From Lacrimispora sphenoides JCM 1415 (GTDB taxonomy: Bacteria > Bacillota > Clostridia > Lachnospirales > Lachnospiraceae): a DNA stretch of 64,000 bases. The stretch lies in contig NZ_LT630003.1 in NCBI RefSeq assembly GCF_900105615.1, positions 3,422,501 to 3,486,500 on the forward strand. Direction: 5' to 3'. Positions 1 to 8,593 of this stretch are shown piece by piece. Each line of letters opens with the position of its first letter. The stretch's first letter is position 1. The notes under the pieces were generated by a model. It did no database searches, was not told where the DNA came from, and saw only the letters and a list, made by a program, of their open reading frames with translations. Made by a program: the position numbers and the translations under genes.

Positions 1-183
1 GGCAATCTGCATGACAGATTAATTTTAACAATGGATAATTCAAGGAATGTAGCTTCACAAAGACCGGGCAGAATTAAATCCAATATCCAAAGAAATAGAT
101 TCACTTGGCTCGATCCAGGTAATCTGATCAGCAAAAGCTCTAGAATCATTTCATCCGACTGTATCTACATAGGAATGGAATAA
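1..183 (+). CDS. 3' end of an unknown gene (partial)
   Basis: The first reading frame is open from the window edge to a TAA at 181-183, giving 60 residues that end in CIYIGME. An internal ATG at 31 has no ribosome site in front of it, so this is better read as the tail of a longer gene than as a small ORF. I recognise no family. The frame could be open by chance, since no codon bias can be judged over 60 codons. It lies in the same direction as fapA, 146 bases upstream. Confidence 0.35.
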   Translation, partial: GNLHDRLILTMDNSRNVASQRPGRIKSNIQRNRFTWLDPGNLISKSSRIISSDCIYIGME

Positions 184-329
184 CCAGAAACCAGAGCCGG
201 CATCTTTGATTGTAAAGTTTAATAGCGTTGATGTCTATAGACCCCAGCCAAAGAAGCGATTCGAAATCAGCCAATTACTTGCATACAGGGTTATAGTAGC
301 AGGTATTTTTTTAATGTTAGGGGAAGAAA
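184..329. other. Non-coding gap upstream of fapA
   Basis: This AT-rich stretch ends in a GGGGAA ribosome site directly before the fapA ATG. I see no convincing sigma-A or sigma-D promoter and no riboswitch core. A TTATAG-like box near 291 lacks a paired -35. Confidence 0.4.
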
Positions 330-2060
330 ATGAAAGAAAAAAATAAAAAAGGATTCTTTAGCCTTTTCCAGAATGTAAGGCGCTCTGCGGAAACATCAGA
401 AAAAATCAGTGCAGCTTCTGTCGTTTCATCCGAAGAATCCCATAATGAAGATCTTAATGAGACAGTATCAGATCCAACCGCACAAAAAAGTTCTGCCGCA
501 ACAACCGTATATCCCGAAATCGAATATGAAGCTCCCTCCACTTCTTTAATATGGGAGCCTTCCTATGATCCGCTTATTGTACGGATAGATGAAGAAGCAT
601 TATACAGTGAGTGCGCTCAGTTTTCCAGTAAAATGCAATCATTATCCAATGTTTTCAGACGGACATCCGAATCTACACAGGAGCAGGTTCCCCAGCCAAA
701 AGCGGCTCAGGCCTATCTTTACGTTTCAAAGGACCGCATGGCTGCATGGTTTTATGTGATCCCTCCATTTAACGACGGTCAGGATATAAAGGAAGAAGAT
801 TTAAAATCAATCCTCAATCAGGAGCATGTATCTATCGGAATTATGGAGGAGTCCCTGAAGTCAATTGTTGAAAACCAGATCTATGGTCAGGCCGTGCTGG
901 TTGCAAAGGGAATTCTGGCACGCAACGGAATTGATGGTTCTATTAAAGACCATTATAAACGGGATCTTAAGATTGAATTTATAGAAGATGAAAACGGATC
1001 TGTGGATTATAAAAATTTAAATAATATTCAGTCCGTTAAAGAAGGAGAAGTAATCAGCAGTATTGCTCTTGCTGTACCAGGGGAAAATGGTATGACCATA
1101 ACCGGACAGCCCTATCCCTGCACAATTAAAGGAACTGATGTTCACGTACCTGTTGGCCGCAATACTAAGCTTACGGAGGACCGGACTCAGCTCGTTTCCC
1201 AGAAAACAGGCCATGTAACATTTGTTAATGGTAAATTCCAGGTAGATCCTATCCTTAAAATAAATGGTAATATTGATAATAGTACAGGGAACCTGGATTA
1301 TGATGGAGATATATTGATTACTGGAGATGTAAGAAATGGATTCTCGGTAAAAGCTACCGGAAGAATTGACATCCGAGGCTCCGTGGAAGGTGCTCAGATA
1401 ACTGCCCTGGGATCCATTACGATTGCAAGCGGCATGTCAGGAAACGGCCGTGGTACTTTAACCTCTGACTCTGATGTTAAATGCCGTTATTTGGAACATT
1501 GCACGGTCACTGCCAAAGGAAATGTTTATGCGGAAAGCATTATCAACTCTAAAATAGAAAGCGGTCAGGATATCATTGTTACCTCCGGCATGGGCGTCAT
1601 TATCGGCGGTACTCTTTTGGCTGCAAACACCATCAATGCACGTGTGATTGGTTCTAAAGTACGGCGGCTCGTTACCGAATTAATCATTGCAAATGTTCCA
1701 AGAAACGTAGAGGAATCCGCCCGGCTTGCCAGAGAGCTGGAGCAGCTTCACCATAATATGTCGGAAGTAAGAAAAAATATCACCTATCTTGAAACCACTC
1801 AAAGGCAGGATAGACAGCAGCTGCTTGATGATCTGAAACAGGCTTCCACTTATTTAAATCTCAGGGAACAGGAGATTACAAACCGCTTGGAAGAAATAAC
1901 AGCAATCGATAAGGAGCAGTCCGGAATCATTCAATGCCAGCAGCTGCTGCCAGTGGTTCGCATACGGATCGGTTCTTCCAGTCTGCTGGTTCAGGAGGAA
2001 TACTCAAGGAGTATTGTTTATAAAAACAGCGAAGGGGAAATTACGATCGGAAGTAATTAA
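330..2060 (+). CDS. fapA: FapA family protein (DUF342)
   Basis: The 576-residue protein has the FapA/DUF342 layout: a variable charged N-terminus (about 1-110), a globular N-terminal FapA domain (about 115-300), a run of short glycine-rich beta-helix rungs (about 310-440, for example GDILITGDVRNG and GNVYAES), and a coiled coil (about 455-540). Family members are cytoplasmic and are found beside flagellar or c-di-GMP genes; their biochemical role is poorly defined. It ends 21 bases before a CheY-like gene with its own AGGAGG site, so the two are probably co-transcribed. Family assignment is firm, function is not. Confidence 0.82.
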   Translation: MKEKNKKGFFSLFQNVRRSAETSEKISAASVVSSEESHNEDLNETVSDPTAQKSSAATTVYPEIEYEAPSTSLIWEPSYDPLIVRIDEEALYSECAQFSSKMQSLSNVFRRTSESTQEQVPQPKAAQAYLYVSKDRMAAWFYVIPPFNDGQDIKEEDLKSILNQEHVSIGIMEESLKSIVENQIYGQAVLVAKGILARNGIDGSIKDHYKRDLKIEFIEDENGSVDYKNLNNIQSVKEGEVISSIALAVPGENGMTITGQPYPCTIKGTDVHVPVGRNTKLTEDRTQLVSQKTGHVTFVNGKFQVDPILKINGNIDNSTGNLDYDGDILITGDVRNGFSVKATGRIDIRGSVEGAQITALGSITIASGMSGNGRGTLTSDSDVKCRYLEHCTVTAKGNVYAESIINSKIESGQDIIVTSGMGVIIGGTLLAANTINARVIGSKVRRLVTELIIANVPRNVEESARLARELEQLHHNMSEVRKNITYLETTQRQDRQQLLDDLKQASTYLNLREQEITNRLEEITAIDKEQSGIIQCQQLLPVVRIRIGSSSLLVQEEYSRSIVYKNSEGEITIGSN

Positions 2061-2081
2061 TTTAGAAGGAGGGAAGCTATA

Positions 2082-2462
2082 ATGAAAAAAACAATTATGA
2101 TTGTCGATGATTCAATTGTAACACGCAGCGAGATAGAGCAATTACTTAAAGGAACAGATTTTGACGTCATCTATCAGTGTAGAAGCGGAGAAGAGGCTCT
2201 GGAAGCCTATGAAAGAGAAAAGCCCGATATTGTGACCATGGATATCATAATGCCTGGAATCGATGGTATCGAAGCTTCCAAACGCCTGTTGGAGCATCAT
2301 CCGGAAGCAGGAATTATGATCATCAGTTCTCTTGCTTATGATGAAACACAGCAGATGGTTCAAAAATTAGGATCCAACCTTCCTTTTGTTTTCAAGCCAA
2401 TTAAAAAGTCATACTTTATTGAGGCCCTGTTAAAAGTAAGTGATGCGATTTCCCATAAGTAA
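2082..2462 (+). CDS. CheY-like single-domain response regulator
   Basis: This is a receiver domain only (126 residues): the acidic pair D9-D10, phospho-acceptor D54 in VTMDIIMPGIDG, switch Ser82-Ser83 and conserved K105. It has no output domain, so it should act by binding a partner. It differs from the CheY at 38.7-39.0 kb. It sits directly behind fapA with an AGAAGGAGGG ribosome site and ends before a bidirectional terminator. It could be a second CheY or a regulator of the FapA protein; the cognate kinase is not evident, though CheA is nearby. Confidence 0.85.
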   Translation: MKKTIMIVDDSIVTRSEIEQLLKGTDFDVIYQCRSGEEALEAYEREKPDIVTMDIIMPGIDGIEASKRLLEHHPEAGIMIISSLAYDETQQMVQKLGSNLPFVFKPIKKSYFIEALLKVSDAISHK

Positions 2463-2521
2463 GGTCTTCACAACGATAGATCTTATATAACTAAAATGAC
2501 ATGTTATCTATTATTACATAG

Positions 2522-2577
2522 AAAAAGCCTGATGGAAGGTCTTTAGAAACAGACTTTCCATCAGGCTTTTTCTTTTT
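2522..2577. terminator. Bidirectional Rho-independent terminator
   Basis: An inverted repeat (AAAGCCTGATGGAA / TTCCATCAGGCTTT, loop about 16 bases with inner GTCT/AGAC pairing) is flanked by A-rich and T-rich runs on the two sides. It lies between the convergent CheY-like and transglycosylase genes, and the stop codon of the latter lies in its T-run. Confidence 0.85.
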
Positions 2578-3310
2578 ATATATTAAAAACTGAACCAGAC
2601 GTTGAATCTGCAGTATCAAACTGATTGGAAATACTAAAGGAAGCCATTTGCATACGAAGCTTCATCAGTTCAATTAAATAAAGATAATCAGATTTAGCAG
2701 GTACAAGACTGCTGCTTTCTCCGTCCAAAGATAGATTGGACAGATAATCATAAGTACTTGATATGTCCGATGGGTATCCTGATACGTCTGAATATCCTGA
2801 TACTTCTGAATCCCCCATATAATTCTTAACTTTCTTTACGTACTCCTGCGTTTCCTTAAAAGGAGGGATTCCTCCATATTTGCTTACATTGTTGCTTCCG
2901 GCATTATAGGCCGCCAGGGTGAGATCCACATTCCCTTTATACCGTTCCAGATTTTCTTTTAAATATTTAGCTCCCCCCATGATATTGCTTCTTGCATCAT
3001 AAGGATCGTCCACTCCCAGAGATCTGGCTGTGGCAGGCATTAACTGCATTACTCCGGCAGCTCCCTTCTTAGAAGTTGCAGATGGGTTAAAATTCGATTC
3101 TGCCTTAGCAACCGCCTTTAACAACTTTTCGGAAACACCGTATTTTTTAGAAGCCTCTTTGAATATGGCTTCAAGGTTTTCCGGAGCCTTTGCAACTGAT
3201 TTTAAAATCTGTTTAAAATTCCCCTTGGCAGATGAAGCTGCCGTATATCCCGCCTGTCCTGCCTTTGCACTGGTAAGAGCAGACAGTTTTAACTGGTCTA
3301 TTGTTGCCAA
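2576..3310 (-). CDS. Lytic transglycosylase (SLT domain), no signal peptide
   Basis: A family 1-type SLT domain occupies about residues 45-170: catalytic Glu71 in AVAKAESNFNP, GVMQLMP at about 86-92 and AYNAG at 134-138. Such enzymes cleave the glycan chains of peptidoglycan. The N-terminus (MATIDQLKLSALTSAK) has no hydrophobic signal. The tail holds short SGYSDVSGYPSDIS-type repeats. No FlgJ was found in the window, so this enzyme may open the wall for the rod, possibly leaving through the flagellar export gate; that is inference. It is the last gene of the minus-strand group beginning at 8468. Confidence 0.85.
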   Translation of the reverse strand: MATIDQLKLSALTSAKAGQAGYTAASSAKGNFKQILKSVAKAPENLEAIFKEASKKYGVSEKLLKAVAKAESNFNPSATSKKGAAGVMQLMPATARSLGVDDPYDARSNIMGGAKYLKENLERYKGNVDLTLAAYNAGSNNVSKYGGIPPFKETQEYVKKVKNYMGDSEVSGYSDVSGYPSDISSTYDYLSNLSLDGESSSLVPAKSDYLYLIELMKLRMQMASFSISNQFDTADSTSGSVFNI

Positions 3311-3339
3311 AATATAATCCTCCCGTCAATTTCCGAATT

Positions 3340-4407
3340 TTACGGAACCCATCTTCCTGAAGCATCCACCCAATAATTACCGACATTCGTGCTGCTTACC
3401 ATGCTGCCATCCGGATTTAAATAATACCAGATCCCTGGCTGGGGCTGTATCCAGCCTGTCAGCATTTCTCCTCCGCCCGGATTTAAATAATACCATTTCC
3501 CATTGACAAACTGCCAGCCCATGAGTAATTTTCCATCCTTGGGGTTTAAATAATACCATCTTTGGCCTGACAGGAGCCAGCCTGTCTGGTAAGTTCCATT
3601 TCCGTCAAAATAATACCAGTCATTTAATATCTGCTTCCAGCAATTCCTGGCGATTCCACCATCCTCCTGCTTGTAGGTATTTCCCTTCCATGCACCTGAT
3701 GTATCTCCGTCATATTCCATAATGGTATCATCGGAAGTGACATAATCCCCTTCCTTCATATATTTCCGGTCATCGGCAGTATAGCCGACTGCCCGGACTT
3801 CATAGTAATAAACAGCATCCTTATCCATGTATTCAGAAAGATCCACCGTATTGGTTTCAACAGAAATACGCTTCTTCAGTTTATCATCTGCATACAGGGC
3901 AACCTGATAACCAGTAGCAAATTCAACTTTTTCCCACACAGCCTTTGTCATTTTGCTATCGCTCCAGCCGGCCCTTGCAGTTCTTCCTAAAATAACTACA
4001 GGAACATAATCCACCTTTATTTCCAGGGTATTGTTATCCAATGCTTTGGCGGAAACAAACTTTGCCCCTGTGATCTTGCACTCTGACCGGTTGTAGGTAT
4101 TTGCAAATATTGAGGTGTCTGATGTTAAAAACACACTGACCCGTTCATTCTTTGCTGCCTTCCATTTGCTGATATCCCGTTTCCAGACAACTTCCTTAAC
4201 TGATACTCCTGCATTCGTTGTAGAAATTCCAGGCATCAGTATTTCTTCACTCCCATACTGGCTGTCAAACTTAAGATTTACGCTACGAATCACAACAGAA
4301 TCGGCAGCAAAGGACATGACAGCCGGCAAGCATGTAAATGCTGCCACCAAAGCAGCAAGGAACATAGAATGCAGTTTTCTTTTCTTATCTCTCATCATTG
4401 TACCCAT
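3340..4407 (-). CDS. Secreted cell-wall-binding-repeat protein, copy 2
   Basis: The 355-residue protein has a signal peptide (MFLAALVAAFTCLPAVMSFAA, cleavage near AA-DS). A beta-rich region follows (about 36-235), and then four or five tandem cell-wall/choline-binding-type repeats of about 20 residues with the GWYYLNPDG pattern (about 250-350). The repeats should anchor it to wall polymers. It shares architecture with the gene just upstream and overlaps it by 13 bases, so the pair looks like a tandem duplication with divergence. No catalytic domain is visible. Start is uncertain between two nearby ATGs (MGTM/MRDKK). Confidence 0.75.
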   Translation of the reverse strand: MGTMMRDKKRKLHSMFLAALVAAFTCLPAVMSFAADSVVIRSVNLKFDSQYGSEEILMPGISTTNAGVSVKEVVWKRDISKWKAAKNERVSVFLTSDTSIFANTYNRSECKITGAKFVSAKALDNNTLEIKVDYVPVVILGRTARAGWSDSKMTKAVWEKVEFATGYQVALYADDKLKKRISVETNTVDLSEYMDKDAVYYYEVRAVGYTADDRKYMKEGDYVTSDDTIMEYDGDTSGAWKGNTYKQEDGGIARNCWKQILNDWYYFDGNGTYQTGWLLSGQRWYYLNPKDGKLLMGWQFVNGKWYYLNPGGGEMLTGWIQPQPGIWYYLNPDGSMVSSTNVGNYWVDASGRWVP

Positions 4408-5759
4408 ACTCCATCTTCATTTACCGGAAATCCATTGATTACCGTATTTACAGCCATCGTGCCATCCTGATTAAAATACCGCCACAGTCCATCGATCTTC
4501 TGCCAACCGGTTACCATGACTCCATCTTCCCCGGTAAAATAAGTACGCCCATTCCGGGTGATTAAGCCCTTTAGCATAGCACCCTCTAAGTTACCCTGTA
4601 CAGTATTTAAATAATACCATCTTCCTGCCTGGTTGATCCAGTCCTTCTGCATGGCACCCTGGCTGTTAAAATAATAATAATAGCCATCAATGACCTGCCA
4701 GTTTGTAGCGGCTGCTCCCATGGGAGCCTCGTAGCCATTGTCCGGATAAAAATAATACCATGTATTGGCAATCTTATTCCAGCCGGTCACCATGGCTCCT
4801 TTGGAATTCATATAATAGATATCAGAATCCAGGATAAACCAGCCGGTTACCATCTTTCCATCCTGGTCAAAGCGGTACCATACATCATCAAGTACCATCC
4901 AGGAATTAGCCTGGACTGTTCCATCGGCATACCGGTAGTACCATACTCCGGACTGCTGATCCCAGCCCTCTTTTATCCCAGAGCCATTTGTTGTACCCGC
5001 AGTTGTGTCAGAGTCTTTTCCAGTTCCATCGGATACATCCCGGTCCCTGATAACCAGTTCGTCTGACTCCACCCAGCTGCTCTTCTTTCCATTCTTAAGC
5101 TCATCCTGTTTGAAGGGAACCGAACGGATTTTGTAAGAATAGGTTCCTTCCTCTGTCATATACGGATAGAAATTATAGGAGGTAGCCTTTACCTGTTCCT
5201 TTTTTAAAATTATTTTTTTACCACAGTAAAGCCATAATTCATAAGCACCCGATGTGTTATCTCCTTTGGACCAGACAGCCTGGCCAAGCCTTGTGTCCTT
5301 CCAGCCCACGTCTTCCGGTTCCGCGAACAGGCCTTTAACAGGCTTCGTCCTTAAGGTGACAACCATGTCACTGCCATTTCGCTTTGCACTGACATAGGAA
5401 CCTCCCGTGATTTTCATCTTGGCAGCCTCATAAGAAGATTTAAAATAAGCATCGTACTCATCAGAAGGAGTAAGTGTAACATTCATCCTGGGTTCTTCCC
5501 CCACCGATATATCCTTTGAGGTTGAGGTTACCCACTTTGCCTCTCTGACAGTGTACTTTTTATCGCCGGAAGTTACATAGCACTCCCCGCTTGTTTGATT
5601 AATTTTTATATCTGGCAAGCGGTCACCTGCTTCAATATTAAGTACCACCTTAATGCTGATTGAATTGATTGCCTCTGTTGCCATCGCTTTTTCAGGGAAG
5701 AGACACAGGCAAAAAGCGACTAAAATTGCTATTGCCAATCCCCTCTTTTGTTGTCTCAT
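4395..5759 (-). CDS. Secreted cell-wall-binding-repeat protein, copy 1
   Basis: The 454-residue protein has a clear signal peptide (residues 1-27, AMA-TEA), an N-terminal beta-rich domain about 230 residues long resembling that of its downstream neighbour, a Ser/Thr/Asp linker, and about eight C-terminal wall-binding repeats (WYYFYPDNG, WRYFNQDGTM and similar). An AAGGAG ribosome site precedes the ATG. It is likely exported by Sec and held on the wall. Its place beside flagellar genes suggests a surface role, possibly at the flagellum-wall passage, but the sequence shows no enzyme motif. Confidence 0.75.
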   Translation of the reverse strand: MRQQKRGLAIAILVAFCLCLFPEKAMATEAINSISIKVVLNIEAGDRLPDIKINQTSGECYVTSGDKKYTVREAKWVTSTSKDISVGEEPRMNVTLTPSDEYDAYFKSSYEAAKMKITGGSYVSAKRNGSDMVVTLRTKPVKGLFAEPEDVGWKDTRLGQAVWSKGDNTSGAYELWLYCGKKIILKKEQVKATSYNFYPYMTEEGTYSYKIRSVPFKQDELKNGKKSSWVESDELVIRDRDVSDGTGKDSDTTAGTTNGSGIKEGWDQQSGVWYYRYADGTVQANSWMVLDDVWYRFDQDGKMVTGWFILDSDIYYMNSKGAMVTGWNKIANTWYYFYPDNGYEAPMGAAATNWQVIDGYYYYFNSQGAMQKDWINQAGRWYYLNTVQGNLEGAMLKGLITRNGRTYFTGEDGVMVTGWQKIDGLWRYFNQDGTMAVNTVINGFPVNEDGVWVQ

Positions 5760-5830
5760 GAAATCGCTCCTTTTTAATAAGTCCTTACACTACAGTTTAT
5801 ATTTTTTTCGTAAAGTTACATATAGCAATA

Positions 5831-5995
5831 CTATGGTTTCTTTTCCTTTGCTTTCTCCATCAGCAGGTACCTTTCCAGCACGCTCTCCTGATGGGACGTC
5901 ATGCCATGGAAATGCCCGCCGTACCTGTTGGAATGTTTTCATTTTCATCAGGCAGCTCTTTTTTCAAAGGACACAGTAAATTCCTATTGCACAAC
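5831..5995 (-). pseudogene. Frameshifted fragment of a second PilZ-protein 3' end
   Basis: Read on the minus strand, one frame gives NLLCPLKKELPDENEN, then after a one-base shift the next gives RYGGHFHGMTSHQESVLERY and ends in KAKEKKP-stop at 5831. Both pieces line up with the end of the intact PilZ protein next door (GCILWVKKLSGENEPP, then RYGSRFFDMTSYQESMVRKF). An in-frame TGA separates them. Only the last 50 or so codons survive. This is a decayed partial duplicate of the PilZ gene and fills most of the otherwise empty 5760-6001 gap. Confidence 0.7.
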
Positions 5996-6001
5996 GCGCA
6001 A

Positions 6002-6649
6002 TTACTGTGTTTTCCTTTTTTTCAGCTGTTCCAGAAAAGCGAACTTCCTGACCATGGACTCCTGATAAGATGTCATATCAAAGAAACGGCTGCCATACCG
6101 GTAGCGTGGCGGTTCGTTCTCGCCTGACAATTTCTTTACCCATAAAATACAGCCCTTGAGCCTGGTACAGTCGCTGTCCGTTTCAAACAGAAAGGAAAAG
6201 ATCTGCTCTACACTTAATTCAACTGCTGATTCAAGCCCGACCCCTCCTGCACTTAAATCTTTAATTTTAGCATCTATGTGTGTGACTTTTCCGTCTGAAT
6301 CCGCCGTCTCCAGGGTAACCGGAAACGAAACTCTGACCTTAAGGTCACGACGCCTTTGTTCTATACCGATCAATTCGTCGATCATGCATGGAACCTTATA
6401 GATCGCATTACCGATCTCCCCAATTTCCTCACCACTGATTTTTACCCTGCCTGATAAACGGCATTTGCATGTAACAAGTCCCTGAACACCGTCGTGAAAT
6501 ACGATCACGGATTCTGTGCTCACCTTATCCATATCTTCCTCATTAAAGATAAGCCCCATACTATCCATATGAGAATCAACTACCTTTACCTCTGCGATAA
6601 AGATACCAGTTAAAGAAAAGACACTTGCTTTTTCACACTCAGTAAACAT
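6002..6649 (-). CDS. PilZ-domain protein (YcgR-like)
   Basis: The 215-residue protein has a YcgR-type N-terminal domain (about 1-92) and a PilZ domain (about 95-195). PilZ signatures are QRRRDLKVRVSFPV at about 98-111 and DLSAGGVG at 131-138 (D/NxSxxG motif). In the best alignment the second arginine of RxxxR is Lys104, a conservative change. Such proteins bind c-di-GMP and act as flagellar brakes. It is followed by a decayed copy of its own 3' end and preceded 3 bases away by the FlhB-like gene, suggesting one transcript. Confidence 0.8.
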   Translation of the reverse strand: MFTECEKASVFSLTGIFIAEVKVVDSHMDSMGLIFNEEDMDKVSTESVIVFHDGVQGLVTCKCRLSGRVKISGEEIGEIGNAIYKVPCMIDELIGIEQRRRDLKVRVSFPVTLETADSDGKVTHIDAKIKDLSAGGVGLESAVELSVEQIFSFLFETDSDCTRLKGCILWVKKLSGENEPPRYRYGSRFFDMTSYQESMVRKFAFLEQLKKRKTQ

Positions 6650-6652
6650 AAA

Positions 6653-7060
6653 CTACTCCACCGTTTCCTCTTTAATTATTTCCTCTTTCATTAAATCCTC
6701 TTTAACTAAATCTTCTTTTATTAAATCTTCTTTCATTAAATCCTCTTCCTCTATTTCCTTTATAGGCTCTGGTGCCGGTTTTTCTGCCGAACCTGGCACA
6801 CAATTTAAGAAATAAAGGTAAATATCCACAATAGCCTGATATAACTCCTCCGGCACCTGGCTTCCAAGCTCAAGCTGGGTCAAAATGGTTGCAAGAGAAT
6901 TATCCTCATAAACGGGGACACCGCTTTCATTGGCAGTTTCTATTATTTTTTCCGCCATATATCCCATACCGGAGGCCACGATAACAGGTGCAGAATTCTT
7001 TGCATCGTCATATTTTATCGCGACTGCTTTTTTATTTAATGTATTTTTAAATTCTGACAT
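6653..7060 (-). CDS. FlhB C-terminal-like protein (YlqH family)
   Basis: The roughly 135-residue protein matches the cytoplasmic C-terminal domain of FlhB/YscU (AVAIKYDDAKNSAPVIVASG, about 12-31) but has no membrane part and no NPTH autocleavage motif. B. subtilis YlqH is the known relative; its role is unsettled, probably in export-substrate control. The ATG at 7060 (MSEFKN) is preceded by AAAGGAAG and is preferred to an upstream ATG at 7081. The tail is a 5-residue repeat (DLMKE, DLIKE, DLVKE) encoded by about 15-base DNA repeats at 6660-6760. Confidence 0.8.
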   Translation of the reverse strand: MSEFKNTLNKKAVAIKYDDAKNSAPVIVASGMGYMAEKIIETANESGVPVYEDNSLATILTQLELGSQVPEELYQAIVDIYLYFLNCVPGSAEKPAPEPIKEIEEEDLMKEDLIKEDLVKEDLMKEEIIKEETVE

Positions 7061-8468
7061 CAACTGAATTCTTCCTTTCATGGATTTTGGAAAATACCTC
7101 TACTGGAGAGGAGGGACCGCCCCCTGCCTGGAGATATAAGCTATCTGCCCGGAAATGATACCGCTCAAGGATATTTTTAATCTCCTTATAAATATTTCCC
7201 TCTGTTTTTTGCATCTTTTCCGGATAGAAAAGCTGTAAGGAGGCTGCATTATCCCCATAAAGAAGCAGAAGCTTAAACTGGCCCAATTCCCTGATATCAA
7301 ATTTGACGAAAATTCTGGTCGTATGCTTTGCCCCCGCCTGAGTGCTGCTGCCCTCCTCATCAGGATCAATCCACATTTCGGAAAATAGTTTCCGCCCGTC
7401 AATTTCCAGGGGGAACGCCAGATGCAAAAGGGGCATATAAACACTTTCATTTAAAACCAGGGATTGAAGCATATTCTGAAACATCTGCTTATTCTCAAGG
7501 CCGGTGCCTCCGCTCACACCGGTCTTTAGGAAATCAACGAACTTATCCGCCCATTGGTTTTTCCCTGCCGCCTGCTCTAAATCGACCTGATCAAGCAGTT
7601 CACCGAACTGCTCTGTAGTCATGGCTCCAAAAAATTTACGAAAACCCTGGTAACCCGCCAGCTTGGAAAAAGACTGCAAAACCTCTTCCCTGTCCCCATT
7701 TTCATACCTGGCTATTAATACCGTTAAAAGTGATATCTTATCCCGTATCGTGCCCATATCGTGATTCATTGCGATATAACGGCCCAAAAAAGGAAGGATC
7801 TTCTCCTTTAAGAGTGCGCTGTTCTCTGAAGTTTGCCCTTCGGGAGCAGATAAGTCCAGTTCCTTTAGTAAAGCCTCTATCTGCTCTCTTGTCTGCTTAA
7901 AAACATATGCCTCCATATCCTTTACTGTATTAAATATATCATGAAGTATATGCTTACCGGAAGACATATCATTGAATTTTCTGATAAAATTCAAAATCTC
8001 TGCTTTTAAATCCACAGAAGTTGTTTCTGCCATCACATGACGCAGCTGGTCAAAAATGCCGCCGTTAAAGCGGACTGCTGATTCGGCCTGTTCCTTTAAA
8101 AAGGGCAGAATCTCTTCTCCCTGCATCTGAGCTGCTTCAAAAAAGGCTGCAATCTTCTGCGCTGCTTCTTCTCCCATGACTCCGCCCGTCAGCATTTCCT
8201 CACTCTGGAAAAAAATATCGGTCATAATTTTGGTAAGATCAGGTATGTTTTTTACCTGGTTCAGAAATGAACCGAAATTCGAACCGTACTGGAATGCCAG
8301 CTGTTGATCCCCGTTTCCCCCGGAATCAGACCGGTTATCCGCCCGCGTCGCCTTTGAGGGATCTATTGGGTTCTGTATCTGGATTCCCTGGCCAGCCTGG
8401 GGGTTGTTTTTAATCGTGGAATTATCATAACCGGAAAGGGGTGTTGTAACTTTCAAAATATCTGCCAT
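7047..8468 (-). CDS. FliK-like protein (YlqG-type)
   Basis: The 473-residue, mostly helical protein has a C-terminal segment (about 375-470: RIFVKFDIRELGQFKLLLLY, then SLQLFYPEKMQ) that resembles the FliK hook-length-control C-terminal fold. It precedes an FlhB-like gene, the ylqG-ylqH pairing of Bacillus, and overlaps it by 14 bases. The true FliK is encoded in the main operon, so this is a second, divergent FliK/FlhB pair. Assignment rests on gene context and a weak C-terminal likeness. A TTGGAGG ribosome site supports the start. Confidence 0.6.
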   Translation of the reverse strand: MADILKVTTPLSGYDNSTIKNNPQAGQGIQIQNPIDPSKATRADNRSDSGGNGDQQLAFQYGSNFGSFLNQVKNIPDLTKIMTDIFFQSEEMLTGGVMGEEAAQKIAAFFEAAQMQGEEILPFLKEQAESAVRFNGGIFDQLRHVMAETTSVDLKAEILNFIRKFNDMSSGKHILHDIFNTVKDMEAYVFKQTREQIEALLKELDLSAPEGQTSENSALLKEKILPFLGRYIAMNHDMGTIRDKISLLTVLIARYENGDREEVLQSFSKLAGYQGFRKFFGAMTTEQFGELLDQVDLEQAAGKNQWADKFVDFLKTGVSGGTGLENKQMFQNMLQSLVLNESVYMPLLHLAFPLEIDGRKLFSEMWIDPDEEGSSTQAGAKHTTRIFVKFDIRELGQFKLLLLYGDNAASLQLFYPEKMQKTEGNIYKEIKNILERYHFRADSLYLQAGGGPSSPVEVFSKIHERKNSVDVRI

Positions 8469-8526
8469 ACTATGCCTCCAATTAACTGGTATTTTATATT
8501 ATTTTCGAAAGGTTATTTAATTTGCT

Positions 8527-8554
8527 ATTATTTTTTATCCAACCATACCGATAA
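8527..8554 (+). promoter_or_regulatory. Candidate sigma-D promoter for cheA
   Basis: The -10 is ACCGATAA (8547-8554). The -35 is weak: TTATT with a 14-base spacer. It fits the TTAWN/NNCGATAW pattern seen before other late genes in this window. Confidence 0.5.
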
Positions 8555-8593
8555 ACAGATATATACTAAACTAAACAAGGCGGTGTAAATACT

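Noticed and set aside
5891..6127. Plus-strand frames opposite the PilZ gene
   Set aside because: They lie antisense to the PilZ gene and its decayed copy and have no ribosome site or family likeness.
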